Made by a program: the position numbers and the translations under genes
Shown: positions 31,971 to 41,137 of the stretch, piece by piece
How the letters are laid out: every line of letters begins with the position of its first letter
Numbering within the stretch: position 1 is the first letter of the stretch
The notes under the pieces: model-generated
Seen by the model: the letters and a program-made list of their open reading frames with translations, nothing else
What the model was told of the DNA's origin: nothing
The model's database searches: none
Assembly: GCF_006210265.1 (NCBI RefSeq)
Contig: NZ_VCNC01000002.1
Coordinates: forward strand, 620,001-684,000
Reading direction: 5' to 3'
DNA length: 64,000 nt
DNA from: Desulfovibrio sp. UCD-KL4C
Lineage (GTDB): Bacteria; Desulfobacterota; Desulfovibrionia; Desulfovibrionales; Desulfovibrionaceae

Positions 31971-32294
31971 TTATAATAGGCATGACAGCTCTTTTCGCAG
32001 CCGCATGAAATGGCACCCCAGATATACGGGCGCCGTACCTTTAGCGTCTTTCTCTATACAATCTGCAAGCATACTCATCTCTATAAGTCCTAAATTACCA
32101 AGACTTTCCTTAAGTGTATGAGCATGAACAATTATCGATTCAAAATCTCCATCGTCAATTGATTCATCCAGACTATCCAGCTGCAAGTGTAAAGAATCTG
32201 CAATTTCTTTCATAAAATCATCTAATTTTTCCGATTGCAAATTCAACTCCTTTGAAAGGAACTCTCGAGCAATTGATAATTGGTCACAACTCAT
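31971..32294 (-). CDS. HPt (histidine phosphotransfer) domain protein
   Basis: 107 residues from the ATG at 32294, after AGGAGG. It is a single four-helix HPt domain with the phospho-acceptor His in HAHTLKESLGNLGL near residue 58. Such proteins shuttle phosphate between receiver domains. It starts 19 bp after the stop of a chemoreceptor gene and is likely on the same transcript, so a link to chemotaxis or to a nearby hybrid kinase is plausible; the partner is not visible. Confidence 0.85.
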   Translation of the reverse strand: MSCDQLSIAREFLSKELNLQSEKLDDFMKEIADSLHLQLDSLDESIDDGDFESIIVHAHTLKESLGNLGLIEMSMLADCIEKDAKGTAPVYLGCHFMRLRKELSCLL

Positions 32295-32313
32295 AAGAAC
32301 CTCCTCCAGCGCG

Positions 32314-34125
32314 CTAATCACCGCGCCTCAATTCTTCAACAAGATCAATCAATTCTCTAACTTCTTCAGAGAGATGCTGTGTTCCGGACGATGCCAATTG
32401 ACTATTTTTTGTATTCTCTTCAGTCATTGAGTCAATCTCTCCAACACTTTGATTGATTTCTTCAGAAGTTGCTGATTGCTCTTCAGCAGCTGTTGCAATT
32501 GACCGAATCTGATCAGCAGAATTTCTAGCCAATTCAACAATTTCAGAAAGCATAGTTCCTGAAGTGCGTGAAAGCTCCGTAGCCCCTTCAACAGCTGTTA
32601 CTGTTTCATCCATGCCTTTAACATTTTCACGTGCCAATAGCTGAATAGAACTGATACTGCTCTCTACTTGCTCAGTTGCACCAATTGTTTTTTCAGCGAG
32701 TTTACGGACCTCATCGGCAACAACAGCAAACCCTCTACCAGCCTCCCCTGCTCTAGCCGCTTCAATAGCGGCATTAAGCGCAAGAAGGTTTGTCTGGTCA
32801 GCAATATCATTGATAACACCAAGCACATTGCCTATTTCTACGGATTGCTTGTCTAGTTGCTCCATTGTTTCCTTTAGTCTTGAAGCTCTGCCTTGAATAT
32901 CTGTCATAGCTGCAATGGTGTCTTGAACCATTTCAGCTCCTTCACCTGCTTTTTTCATTGACGTCTCAGAGCTATGACTTGTTTCGGAAGCATTTTTAGC
33001 AACTTCAAGAACTGTTGCATTCATTTCTTCCATTGCTGTAGCAGTCTCAGCGACTCTCTGCTTCTGAAATTCACTTCCGCGCAGAATCTCATCTGCACTA
33101 CTGGTAACTTCATCAGTAATTGTTGAAACACGATCAATAACGGCCTGTAGCTTTTCTGCGGCGGCCAGCATGCCTTCCTTCTTGGCTCCTTCTGCCCGTT
33201 TAGTTGCTTCCTGAGCTTCAGCCGCTGCTTTTTGAGCAATCTTAGTCTGGTCCTGTGCCTCAGCTTCCTTAAGTTTAATATTTTTTATATTCTCAGATAA
33301 AGTTGAAACCATAGAATTCAAAGCTAATTGCAATGTCGATATTTCATTTCTACCCTGCGGATTTAGACTTACTTCAAGATTACCATCTGCAACAGCAGAT
33401 GCCGCATCTGTTGATTCCCGAAGCGGTGTAACTATAGTTTTGATAAGATAAAGGCTTAATGGCAATATTAGAATCAAAAAGACTGCGCTAGAACCTACTA
33501 AGATCTTCATCGTAATAGAATTTGCGCTATCATTCATGTTGCCGCCTATACGAGCTTTTGCTATATCAATGTTGTCTAAGTATACACCAGTTCCAATCCA
33601 CATGTCTGTTCCGGGAATCATCTGAGCATAACTTATCTTTGGCTGAACTCCAGCGCCCGGCTTTTCATAATAGTAAGTAACAAAGCCTCCACCACTATGA
33701 GCAGCCTTTGCTAACTCTTGAATTAAAAAAAGTCCGTTCTGATCCTTTAATCCGGCTAAATCTTTACCTTGCAGGGACTTATTAGGAGGCATTGCCATAT
33801 TTACAGTACCTTTATATACAAAAAAGTATCCTGAATTATCTTTCTCATATCTAATAGGATCTATTGCAAAACGAGTAAACTTTAATTGCTCTTCTTCGCC
33901 CTTTATAAATTTTAATTCTTGTCCCAAAGAAAGAGCCATACTTTTAATTGCAACGTGTAATTTATCTTTTTGATCTTCAAGCATGACATTTTGAGTCTCA
34001 CTTACACCATATGAAGTAATATCACGGATAGCCCCTAAAAAGAAAACTCCGGTAACAATTACAAATACGACCATTAAAGCGAGCAAAAAGAAAAACCTGG
34101 ATCCAATTGATAAATTTTTAAACAT
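32314..34125 (-). CDS. Methyl-accepting chemotaxis protein, single-Cache sensor
   Basis: 603 residues. TM1 (about 10-32), then a periplasmic single-Cache domain (about 35-190) with [33 protein letters not shown] and [19 protein letters not shown]2 lies at about 205-228, followed by HAMP and a coiled signalling domain whose tip is [40 protein letters not shown]. Cache domains of this type often sense small carboxylates. It lies next to an HPt gene and is a close paralogue of the receptor at 34734-36539. Confidence 0.93.
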   Translation of the reverse strand: MFKNLSIGSRFFFLLALMVVFVIVTGVFFLGAIRDITSYGVSETQNVMLEDQKDKLHVAIKSMALSLGQELKFIKGEEEQLKFTRFAIDPIRYEKDNSGYFFVYKGTVNMAMPPNKSLQGKDLAGLKDQNGLFLIQELAKAAHSGGGFVTYYYEKPGAGVQPKISYAQMIPGTDMWIGTGVYLDNIDIAKARIGGNMNDSANSITMKILVGSSAVFLILILPLSLYLIKTIVTPLRESTDAASAVADGNLEVSLNPQGRNEISTLQLALNSMVSTLSENIKNIKLKEAEAQDQTKIAQKAAAEAQEATKRAEGAKKEGMLAAAEKLQAVIDRVSTITDEVTSSADEILRGSEFQKQRVAETATAMEEMNATVLEVAKNASETSHSSETSMKKAGEGAEMVQDTIAAMTDIQGRASRLKETMEQLDKQSVEIGNVLGVINDIADQTNLLALNAAIEAARAGEAGRGFAVVADEVRKLAEKTIGATEQVESSISSIQLLARENVKGMDETVTAVEGATELSRTSGTMLSEIVELARNSADQIRSIATAAEEQSATSEEINQSVGEIDSMTEENTKNSQLASSGTQHLSEEVRELIDLVEELRRGD

Positions 34126-34277
34126 ATGCCCCTCCCCTATAAGACATTACAAAAACTAAAGACGTTTATATCTCATACTCAGGCAAGTAATTTTATACCG
34201 ATCACGAATAGCTACCTTCAATATACACGACCTTATAGCTTTGTGATAGTTTTTTATAAAATTGATTAAACAAAAAA

Positions 34278-34309
34278 AAGAGCTGGAAGTTATTCAACTT
34301 CCAGCTCTT
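34278..34309 (-). terminator. Terminator after the Dabb-domain gene
   Basis: AAGAGCTGGAAGTT and AACTTCCAGCTCTT pair in a 14-bp stem with a tight loop. On the minus strand a T run follows (TTTTTTTG), 24 nt beyond the gene ending at 34333. Confidence 0.88.
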
Positions 34310-34332
34310 AAAATTTAAACTTTTATGCGTAA

Positions 34333-34635
34333 TTAAATTACATAATCTATCATATTTCTTGAAGCAACAACCTGCTTAATAAAAGCAACGCATTCCTGAT
34401 GAAGGGGATTAACCTGATAAGCATCAAGGTCATCCTTTGATTCAAACTCAGAATAAAGCACAACGTTACAGTCAGGGATAGCTGCAAACACATCTACACT
34501 AACTTCAATATGTTTTAATTCTTTAATTTTACCAGATAGATTTTCAAGAATTTGTTTCATCTTGATTCCATTTTCAGCGGCAGTTCCGCCTTCGGCCTCA
34601 TCTTTCAAAGTCCACATGACAATATGCTTAATCAT
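34333..34635 (-). CDS. Dabb (stress-responsive A/B barrel) protein
   Basis: 100 residues of a dimeric alpha/beta-barrel (ferredoxin-like) fold: MIKHIVMWTLKDEAEG at the start, then VVLYSEFESKDDLDAYQVNPLHQECVAFIKQVVASRNMIDYV, the typical end. The family is widespread, with no single activity. It sits alone between two chemoreceptor genes, with its own terminator at 34278-34309. Confidence 0.85.
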   Translation of the reverse strand: MIKHIVMWTLKDEAEGGTAAENGIKMKQILENLSGKIKELKHIEVSVDVFAAIPDCNVVLYSEFESKDDLDAYQVNPLHQECVAFIKQVVASRNMIDYVI

Positions 34636-34733
34636 TGCTTTCTCCCTTAATTGATTAATACGTTAGTACTAAACCCAACCTTCACCTATTTATCCAGCCA
34701 TTTTGAGCATAAATAAACTCAAAAATTCTATAA

Positions 34734-36539
34734 TTACGTACGTAATTCTTCAACAAGAGCAACTAGCGCGTCGACTTCACCGGAAAGATCTTTTGCAGCC
34801 TCTGCTGCACGCATACTGTTTTTTGCATTATCTTCAGTCATAGAATCAATCTCAGCTATACTACGGTTAATCTCTTCAGACGTTGCAGACTGTTCTTCCG
34901 CGGCGGTGGCTATGGATTGAACCTGTCCCGCTGCGTTACCGGCGAGCTCAACAATTTGAGACAGAACATCTCCTGAAGCCCTTGAATGGTCCGTAGCTCC
35001 GCTAATTGCGGTGACGGCACTCTGCATACCGGAAATATTCTGCTTAGATAGCTGCTGAATCAAGGCGATACTTTTCTCGACTTCATCTGTTGCACCAATA
35101 GTCTTTTCAGCCAATTTACGGACTTCATCAGCAACAACAGCGAAACCTCGTCCGGCTTCACCGGCTCTTGCAGCCTCAATTGCAGCATTAAGGGCTAATA
35201 AATTAGTCTGATCAGCAATATCGTTAATTACACCAATAACATTTCCAATATCAGTTGATTGAACATTAAGTTTATCCATCAACTCGCCAAGGTCATTAGT
35301 CTGCTTTTGAATGCCAACCATTGACTCAATGGTCCCTAGAACAACTTGGTGTCCTTCGGATGCTTTATTCTTTGTCTCTTCTGTGTCTTGATTTGTTTCA
35401 GAAGCATTTCTGGCAACTTCTAAAACAGTAGCTGTCATTTCTTCCATCGCAGCGGCAGTTTCAGCAATACACTGCTTTTGGAAATCACTACCTGTCATTA
35501 TTTCATGAGTACTCTTTTCAACATTTTTAGAAATATCTACAATATTATTCAAAACAGATTCGAGCTTGGTAGCAGCTGTAAGCATCCCTTCTTTCTTCGC
35601 ACCTTCAGCTGCAGAACGAGCTTCGTTAGCTTCCTTGGCAGCCAATTTGGCAACACGAGTCTGCTCCTCAGCTTCAGTGCTCTTCGCTTTAATATGCTCA
35701 AGATTAGATGAAAGAGTCACAACCATGGAATTTAAAGCATTCTGCAGGGTAGAAATTTCATTTTTACCTTGTGGGTCCAGCTTAACGTCAAGATCACCGG
35801 AAGCAACTTTAGTTGCAGCCTTGGTAGATTCATTGAGAGGACGTACAATAGAACGTGTCATGAACAGACAAAGCGGTAAAACAAAAAAGACTAAAACAGC
35901 ACCGACGATCATCGCAATTTTAATTGTACCTGATTCAGCTTGTTTTATCATAACACCTTTAATTTCGGCTTTAGCTTCCTCAATATTATCAATATAGACC
36001 CCTGTTCCAATCCACATGTTGGTACCTGGAATCATTTCCGCATAGCCAAGCTTAGGCTGAATCCCCTTTCCTGGTTTATCAAAAACATACGCTACAAATC
36101 CGCCACCGTTTTGAGCGGCGCGATTTAATTCCTGAACAAAATAGACACCGTCTTTATCTTTAACTTTTCCTAAATCTTTTCCTTGCGCGGATTTTTTCGT
36201 TGGTAAAACAACATTAACGGTTCCCTTATAAACAAAGAAATATCCTGATTTATCTTTTTCAAACCTGATTTTATCAATTGCTTTTCTTATAAATTCTATT
36301 TTTTCATTAAGAGTAGGAACATCTTGCAACTCTTCCCCAAGAGATAATGCAATTGTCCTAGTCGCAACCTGAATTTTAGCTTTCTGCTCAGTTAGCATAA
36401 CTTTTTGAATCTCATCGACTCCGTACTCTGAAATTTCTTGAGTCTGCATAAAAAACATTGCACCGCTCAAGACTATAAATAAGAACATAATTGCCAGCAG
36501 TACAAGAAATCTGCCACCAATTGATAAATTTTTAAACAT
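34734..36539 (-). CDS. Methyl-accepting chemotaxis protein, single-Cache sensor (paralogue)
   Basis: 601 residues from the ATG at 36539, which has GGAGG just upstream. It has the same plan as the protein at 32314-34125: TM, single-Cache ([33 protein letters not shown]), TM, HAMP, signalling tip identical over [20 protein letters not shown]. The two differ mainly in the sensor and coiled-coil parts, so they probably arose by duplication and now bind different ligands. It is preceded by about 390 bp of non-coding sequence. Confidence 0.93.
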   Translation of the reverse strand: MFKNLSIGGRFLVLLAIMFLFIVLSGAMFFMQTQEISEYGVDEIQKVMLTEQKAKIQVATRTIALSLGEELQDVPTLNEKIEFIRKAIDKIRFEKDKSGYFFVYKGTVNVVLPTKKSAQGKDLGKVKDKDGVYFVQELNRAAQNGGGFVAYVFDKPGKGIQPKLGYAEMIPGTNMWIGTGVYIDNIEEAKAEIKGVMIKQAESGTIKIAMIVGAVLVFFVLPLCLFMTRSIVRPLNESTKAATKVASGDLDVKLDPQGKNEISTLQNALNSMVVTLSSNLEHIKAKSTEAEEQTRVAKLAAKEANEARSAAEGAKKEGMLTAATKLESVLNNIVDISKNVEKSTHEIMTGSDFQKQCIAETAAAMEEMTATVLEVARNASETNQDTEETKNKASEGHQVVLGTIESMVGIQKQTNDLGELMDKLNVQSTDIGNVIGVINDIADQTNLLALNAAIEAARAGEAGRGFAVVADEVRKLAEKTIGATDEVEKSIALIQQLSKQNISGMQSAVTAISGATDHSRASGDVLSQIVELAGNAAGQVQSIATAAEEQSATSEEINRSIAEIDSMTEDNAKNSMRAAEAAKDLSGEVDALVALVEELRT

Positions 36540-36748
36540 GCCATCCTCCATACATTGACTAACTTGTCTACACCACTCTGTAAAAAGCTTAATATAAAAA
36601 AGTTACTAACCTATCTTATACTAATAATCCAAAAAAAAATGATATCAAAAATTATTTTATAGTTATTAATAATTTATTATCGAACAACGAAGCAATAAGT
36701 ACAAAGTAACTATTAAGTCTATATCTTTACTTTTAACTATAAAAAAAA
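36540..36748. other. AT-rich spacer upstream of the second chemoreceptor
   Basis: No gene on either strand. It should hold the promoter of the chemoreceptor at 34734-36539, but no clear sigma-70, sigma-54 or sigma-28 element could be assigned. Confidence 0.4.
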
Positions 36749-36777
36749 CTTTTCCACCGAGCGAGCGAATGGAAAAG
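36749..36777 (-). terminator. Second terminator beyond the lactate operon
   Basis: On the minus strand CTTTTCCA and TGGAAAAG pair and are followed by eight T. It backs up the hairpin at 36884-36914. Confidence 0.7.
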
Positions 36778-36883
36778 CCTATGCAGTGCAGCAAGTAACC
36801 GATATATTTTCAGTTGCGAGGTGATGTTACCGGATATAGAAAGAATCTAATTTACATGCCGCAACTATAAAATTTTTATAAAA

Positions 36884-36914
36884 TCAGCTGCCACGCTTTA
36901 ACCGTGACAGCTGA
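36884..36914 (-). terminator. Terminator at the end of the lactate operon
   Basis: TCAGCTGCCACG and CGTGACAGCTGA (one G-U) form a 12-bp stem with a 7-nt loop. On the minus strand TTTTAT follows, starting 14 nt after the stop of the last gene. Confidence 0.85.
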
Positions 36915-36927
36915 CTAGTTATATTAA

Positions 36928-39084
36928 CTATTTTCTACGTTCAGAGATCAGTTCAGATATGTGATGAACTTCAACATTAAGTCCATTCTTCTTAGCGCCA
37001 CCACGCAGCTGCATTACGCAACCTGGGCAATCAGTAAGTAGAATATCTGCGCCTGTTTCTTTGATATTGTTCATTTTCTTAGAAAGTAGCTGTGCAGAAA
37101 CTTTAGGGAACTTAACTGAATACGTTCCACCAAATCCACAACAGACTTCTTCTTCAGCACACTCAATGTAGTCGAGGCCGGCTTTTAACATCAGCTCACG
37201 AGGAGCTTCTTTTACTTCTAGCCCTCTGCACAAGTGACAAGGAGCATGGTAAGTAACTTTTTTACCCTTTGAATCAAGGAAGTCATCTTCGCTGACACCG
37301 ATAACATCGTTCATAAAGGAACTGTAATCGATAACTTTATCAGCAAATTCCTGAACGCGAACAGCGTATTTAGGATCATGTCCAAGCATTTTTGGATAGT
37401 TGTGCTTGAGATGAGACGCACAGGAGGCACACATGGTCAGAATGTATTCACAATCAGAGTTTTCGAAAGCTTCCATATTCTGAATTGCGACATCTTTACA
37501 TGCTTCTTTTTCGCCCATCATCTGCAATGGAAGTCCACAGCAGGACTGATCCATAGGGAACTCAAGTCCGATGTCCTTTCCTCTCATACTTTCAACTGTG
37601 GCTACAGACTGCTCAGGGTAAACAAAGTCCTGCACACAACCGGAGAATATAGCTACTTTATGCTTAGGATTAGCAACCTTTGCAGGTTTAACCTTATCCC
37701 ACATGTCACGGAAAGGAACTTTCGCAACAGTTGGGAGAGCTCTGAAGTCATGATTAGGAGCAAAAATCATTGGAAGGTGACGAATGAATCCATCTTTACC
37801 TGCCACAGGTTTCTGTGCATGCTTTGCGATGCGCAAGAACTTGTGGAACAACTTACGGTTTTTCATCATCTTACCAAGCAATGCAGAAGTAAGAGGATGG
37901 CCTTCTTCATCCTGAATTCTAGCGTGAATTTCTTTGATCAGACCTGGAAGGTCTATACCGCCTGCACAAATTTCTTTACAAGCTCCACAGTTAATACAGT
38001 TCTGAACAAGATTTTTAGCTTTATCAGTTCCATGGAAGAAATAAGTAAGAATAAGGCCAATGGCTCCGATATAGATATGCCCCATTTTGTGTCCGCCGAC
38101 CATGCGGTAGACAGGACAGACATTGGCACATGCACCGCAACGAACGCAGCGCAAAACCTGTGAAAACAAAGGATCTTTTGCAAGAGCACGTCTGCCGTTA
38201 TCGAGGAAAACAAAGTGAACTTTCTTTGTGCTGTCTACAGCAGTTGCACACTCGTTAGCACCTGTTACCCAGGTAACATAAGAAGTGAGAGCCTGACCTG
38301 TAGCATTACGAGGCAGAGCTTTTAGAACACGCAAAGCGTCATGCAATTTAGGAGTAAGTTTATCAAGTCCCATCAACGCGACATGAACACGAGGTAATGT
38401 TGTAACAAGTCTTGCGTTACCTTCGTTAGTAACAACTCCGACTGTTCCGCTTTCAGCAATTGCGAAGTTACCACCTGAGATACCCATGTCAGCTTGAGTG
38501 AATTTCTGGCGAAGTTCACGACGGGCAACTTTTACAAGCTTCTGAATATCGTCATCCTGTTTTTTACCGGTAACATCAGTAAACAAATCACTTACTTGAT
38601 GACGAGAAAGATGAATAGCAGGCATAACCATGTGGCTTGGGCCTTCATGACGGAGCTGAATGATCCACTCACCAAGGTCAGTCTCAATAACTTGAAGATC
38701 AAGATCTTCAAGATGATGATTGAGAAGAGTTTCCTCAGCAGTCATAGACTTAGACTTAACTATAGACTTACACTTTTCTTCAAGAGCAATGCGACCGATT
38801 ATTTCATTTGCTTCTTGAGCATCTTTAGCTAAATGAACTACTGCGCCTTTCTTTTCAGCTTCTTCTTTGAACTTAGCATAAAGCTCATCGATATTCTGAG
38901 CAGCACAATCTTTTGCATCTGCAATATCTTTAATTAATGCCTTATCATCTATATTTGCAAAAGCATTGGCTCGACCGGTGCGGTAAGCAACAGCAAAATT
39001 ATCCATTGCTGTACGCAAGAAATCATTTCCTAAAGCCTCGTCGATCTGCGATTTGTACTCTTTAAAACTTTTAGCGTCCTGCAT
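36928..39084 (-). CDS. Lactate-oxidising Fe-S protein, LutB-LutA fusion
   Basis: 718 residues. The N-terminal LUD domain (about 60-300; FAIAESGTVGVVTNEGNARL) is followed by two 4Fe-4S motifs, CVRCGACANVCPVYR and CINCGACKEICAGGIDLP, as in LutB. The C-terminal third has two CCG domains as in LutA: FSGCVQDFVYP ... SCCGLP and CHLCRGL ... VCCGFGG. LutA and LutB are separate in Bacillus; here they form one chain. With LutC upstream it should oxidise L-lactate to pyruvate in the cytosol, passing electrons onward by Fe-S clusters. Its ATG overlaps the lutC stop by one base. It is last in the operon. Confidence 0.92.
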   Translation of the reverse strand: MQDAKSFKEYKSQIDEALGNDFLRTAMDNFAVAYRTGRANAFANIDDKALIKDIADAKDCAAQNIDELYAKFKEEAEKKGAVVHLAKDAQEANEIIGRIALEEKCKSIVKSKSMTAEETLLNHHLEDLDLQVIETDLGEWIIQLRHEGPSHMVMPAIHLSRHQVSDLFTDVTGKKQDDDIQKLVKVARRELRQKFTQADMGISGGNFAIAESGTVGVVTNEGNARLVTTLPRVHVALMGLDKLTPKLHDALRVLKALPRNATGQALTSYVTWVTGANECATAVDSTKKVHFVFLDNGRRALAKDPLFSQVLRCVRCGACANVCPVYRMVGGHKMGHIYIGAIGLILTYFFHGTDKAKNLVQNCINCGACKEICAGGIDLPGLIKEIHARIQDEEGHPLTSALLGKMMKNRKLFHKFLRIAKHAQKPVAGKDGFIRHLPMIFAPNHDFRALPTVAKVPFRDMWDKVKPAKVANPKHKVAIFSGCVQDFVYPEQSVATVESMRGKDIGLEFPMDQSCCGLPLQMMGEKEACKDVAIQNMEAFENSDCEYILTMCASCASHLKHNYPKMLGHDPKYAVRVQEFADKVIDYSSFMNDVIGVSEDDFLDSKGKKVTYHAPCHLCRGLEVKEAPRELMLKAGLDYIECAEEEVCCGFGGTYSVKFPKVSAQLLSKKMNNIKETGADILLTDCPGCVMQLRGGAKKNGLNVEVHHISELISERRK

Positions 39085-39710
39085 TATACGCCCTCCAGAA
39101 GAAGAATATGAAGTTCCAGCGGTCCATGTACACCAACAGCAAGAACACGTTCAATATCTGCTGTACGACTTGGCCCGGTAATAAAAGATGTATAATCTGC
39201 ATTTTTCATGCATTCTTCCATGTAAGATTCTAAGTCATAAGAATCAGCGACAATCTTAGATTTTGGAAGAACAGCAACATGAATTTCACTGACCATAGTT
39301 GCAAGTCTCAATTCTTCACTGCGACAGTTAAGTACAAGACTACCAGTTTCAGCTATACCGTGATCAACAAAGGAAAAACCAATGTCAATTCCGCCAAGGT
39401 GTTTACGCAGTCCGTCTTTTAGTAGAACAAAACCATTCTCTGAACAGAGTTTTCCCAAAGAAGAAAACTGTTTTTTACTAAGAGCAGGTGCGGCTATGGT
39501 TTTTCCGTTTTTTGTTTCGCAAAGCTCACCGGCTTTAGAGGAAAGTCCTTCTTCGCAACCTGAAACAAGAAGTTTACAAGCTTCTTTCTTGCCACATAGA
39601 TCCATTGTATACTGAAACGCCTCTTCAAGAGAGGACACTTCTGAAACAGCGGCACCCGCTATTCCAGCTTTTTCAGTGAAAAGTTTGACATTTCCATTGT
39701 CGACTGTCAT
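39084..39710 (-). CDS. lutC: LutC-like LUD-domain protein
   Basis: 208 residues, one LUD domain: GGIDIGFSFVDHGIAETGSLVLNC and TSFITGPSRTADIERVLAVGVHGP are typical of the LutC/YkgG family. It is needed with LutA and LutB for L-lactate use, though its own catalytic role is unclear. It overlaps the LutB-LutA fusion gene by one base (TAATG), so translation is coupled. It is separated from ackA by 218 bp holding two hairpins. Confidence 0.88.
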   Translation of the reverse strand: MTVDNGNVKLFTEKAGIAGAAVSEVSSLEEAFQYTMDLCGKKEACKLLVSGCEEGLSSKAGELCETKNGKTIAAPALSKKQFSSLGKLCSENGFVLLKDGLRKHLGGIDIGFSFVDHGIAETGSLVLNCRSEELRLATMVSEIHVAVLPKSKIVADSYDLESYMEECMKNADYTSFITGPSRTADIERVLAVGVHGPLELHILLLEGV

Positions 39711-39836
39711 TTTTTCTCCACGGTCAAAGGGTACACTACTTTGTAATATCCATTGGCATTCCCAGAGTAATACAGCCTCGATTCTACTCGATTGCAGTAC
39801 TCAGCCCTTCCACAGTCTGATCTGGGGTATGTTAAT

Positions 39837-39864
39837 CGGGTCGTTCCACAATCGGAACGGCCCG
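39837..39864 (-). other. Intercistronic hairpin between ackA and lutC (distal)
   Basis: CGGGTCGTTCC and GGAACGGCCCG (one G-U) form an 11-bp stem with a 6-nt loop. On the minus strand no T run follows. It probably affects mRNA processing or stability. Confidence 0.6.
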
Positions 39865-39879
39865 AACCTTACAACTACT

Positions 39880-39908
39880 CCGGTGCGCAGATTGACTCCA
39901 CGCACCGG
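39880..39908 (-). other. Intercistronic hairpin between ackA and lutC (proximal)
   Basis: CCGGTGCG and CGCACCGG pair around a 13-nt loop, 20 nt after the ackA stop. With the hairpin at 39837-39864 it fills the ackA-lutC gap. Confidence 0.6.
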
Positions 39909-39928
39909 ATTTATTCTAATATTATCTG

Positions 39929-41137
39929 CTACAATCCAAGAACTGCAACAGTATCGTTAGCAATTTCTAGCTCTTCATTTGTTGCAATAACTAAAACTTT
40001 AACAGGACTGTTATCGGCACTAATTGCTGATGGAGTTCTATCCCAGTTCAAGTTTTTCTCAGAATCTATAATGATTCCAAAGTTTTCGAGGTTTGAACAA
40101 GAGTTTGCTCTGTATACAGGATCATTTTCACCGATACCGGCTGTAAAGATAATTGCATCTACTTTGCCGAGTTCGAAGAAATAAGAACCGATGAACTGAC
40201 GAACTCTGTGAGTTGCCATATCAAGAGCCAATTCTGCACGCTCATCACCCTTTTCAATACGGGAATGAATATCGCGAAGATCGTTAGAACCGCAAATACC
40301 TTTAAGTCCACTTTCGTTGGTAAGCATTTTAACAACGTCAGTAGCACTCATATCTTTTTTATCAGAGATAAAACCGACAACAGCGGGATCGATATCACCG
40401 CAGCGTGTTCCCATGATAATACCACCAAGAGGAGTTAATCCCATGGAAGTATCTATGCATTTTCCGTTTTTAACAGCGGAAAGAGAAGCTCCGTTACCAA
40501 GATGAACAGTAACAAGATTGCACTCTTCAAGAGGTTTACCGAGAACTTTAGCAGCTTCACGAGCAACATATTTATGTGAAGTTCCGTGTGCTCCGTAACG
40601 ACGAAGACCGAATTCTTCATAATATTCGTAAGGGATACCGTACATAAATGCTTTAGGTTCCATTGTCTGATGGAAAGCAGTATCAAAAACGACAACCTGT
40701 CTTACACCTGGGAAAAGTTCAGTTGCAACTTCAATCCCGATGACATGTCCGGGGTTGTGCAAAGGAGCCAAAGGAATACAATCTCTAATTCCCTGAAGAA
40801 CTTCTTCAGTAACTTCAACAGGTGTAGAGAAAAGTTCTCCACCATGCACGATTCTATGACCGATTCCGGCAATTTCGGAACTATCTTTAATAACACCTTT
40901 TTCAGGATCGGTAAGAAGTCTGACAACTTCATGCATTCCCTCTTTATGAGTAGGGAATGGGCATTCAATAGCTTCTTTAAACTCTTTAGGAGTTCCAAGA
41001 AATGCTTTGTGGGTAAGGCTACCCATATCGTCGCCGATACGCTCTACAATACCTGAAGCAAGAGGATTTGCTGCTTCCATATCAAGAAGCTGATATTTGA
41101 TTGATGAACTACCTGCGTTAATAACTAATATCTTCAT
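39929..41137 (-). CDS. ackA: Acetate kinase
   Basis: 402 residues, standard length. ASKHA fold: MKILVINAGSSSIKYQLLD (phosphate/substrate loop), VVFDTAFHQTM, RYGAHGTSHKYVA, VHLGNGASLSAVKNGK, FTAGIGENDP. It converts acetyl phosphate and ADP to acetate and ATP, the substrate-level ATP step of lactate oxidation in sulfate reducers. Its start overlaps the pta stop by one base (TAATG), coupling the two. Confidence 0.97.
   Translation of the reverse strand: MKILVINAGSSSIKYQLLDMEAANPLASGIVERIGDDMGSLTHKAFLGTPKEFKEAIECPFPTHKEGMHEVVRLLTDPEKGVIKDSSEIAGIGHRIVHGGELFSTPVEVTEEVLQGIRDCIPLAPLHNPGHVIGIEVATELFPGVRQVVVFDTAFHQTMEPKAFMYGIPYEYYEEFGLRRYGAHGTSHKYVAREAAKVLGKPLEECNLVTVHLGNGASLSAVKNGKCIDTSMGLTPLGGIIMGTRCGDIDPAVVGFISDKKDMSATDVVKMLTNESGLKGICGSNDLRDIHSRIEKGDERAELALDMATHRVRQFIGSYFFELGKVDAIIFTAGIGENDPVYRANSCSNLENFGIIIDSEKNLNWDRTPSAISADNSPVKVLVIATNEELEIANDTVAVLGL

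Noticed and set aside
37378-38163. 261-residue open frame on the plus strand
   Set aside because: It lies wholly inside the well-supported LutB-LutA fusion gene on the other strand; its composition is odd (many Phe, His, Cys) and it has no domain.
40586-41056. 156-residue plus-strand frame
   Set aside because: Antisense to ackA with no family resemblance.
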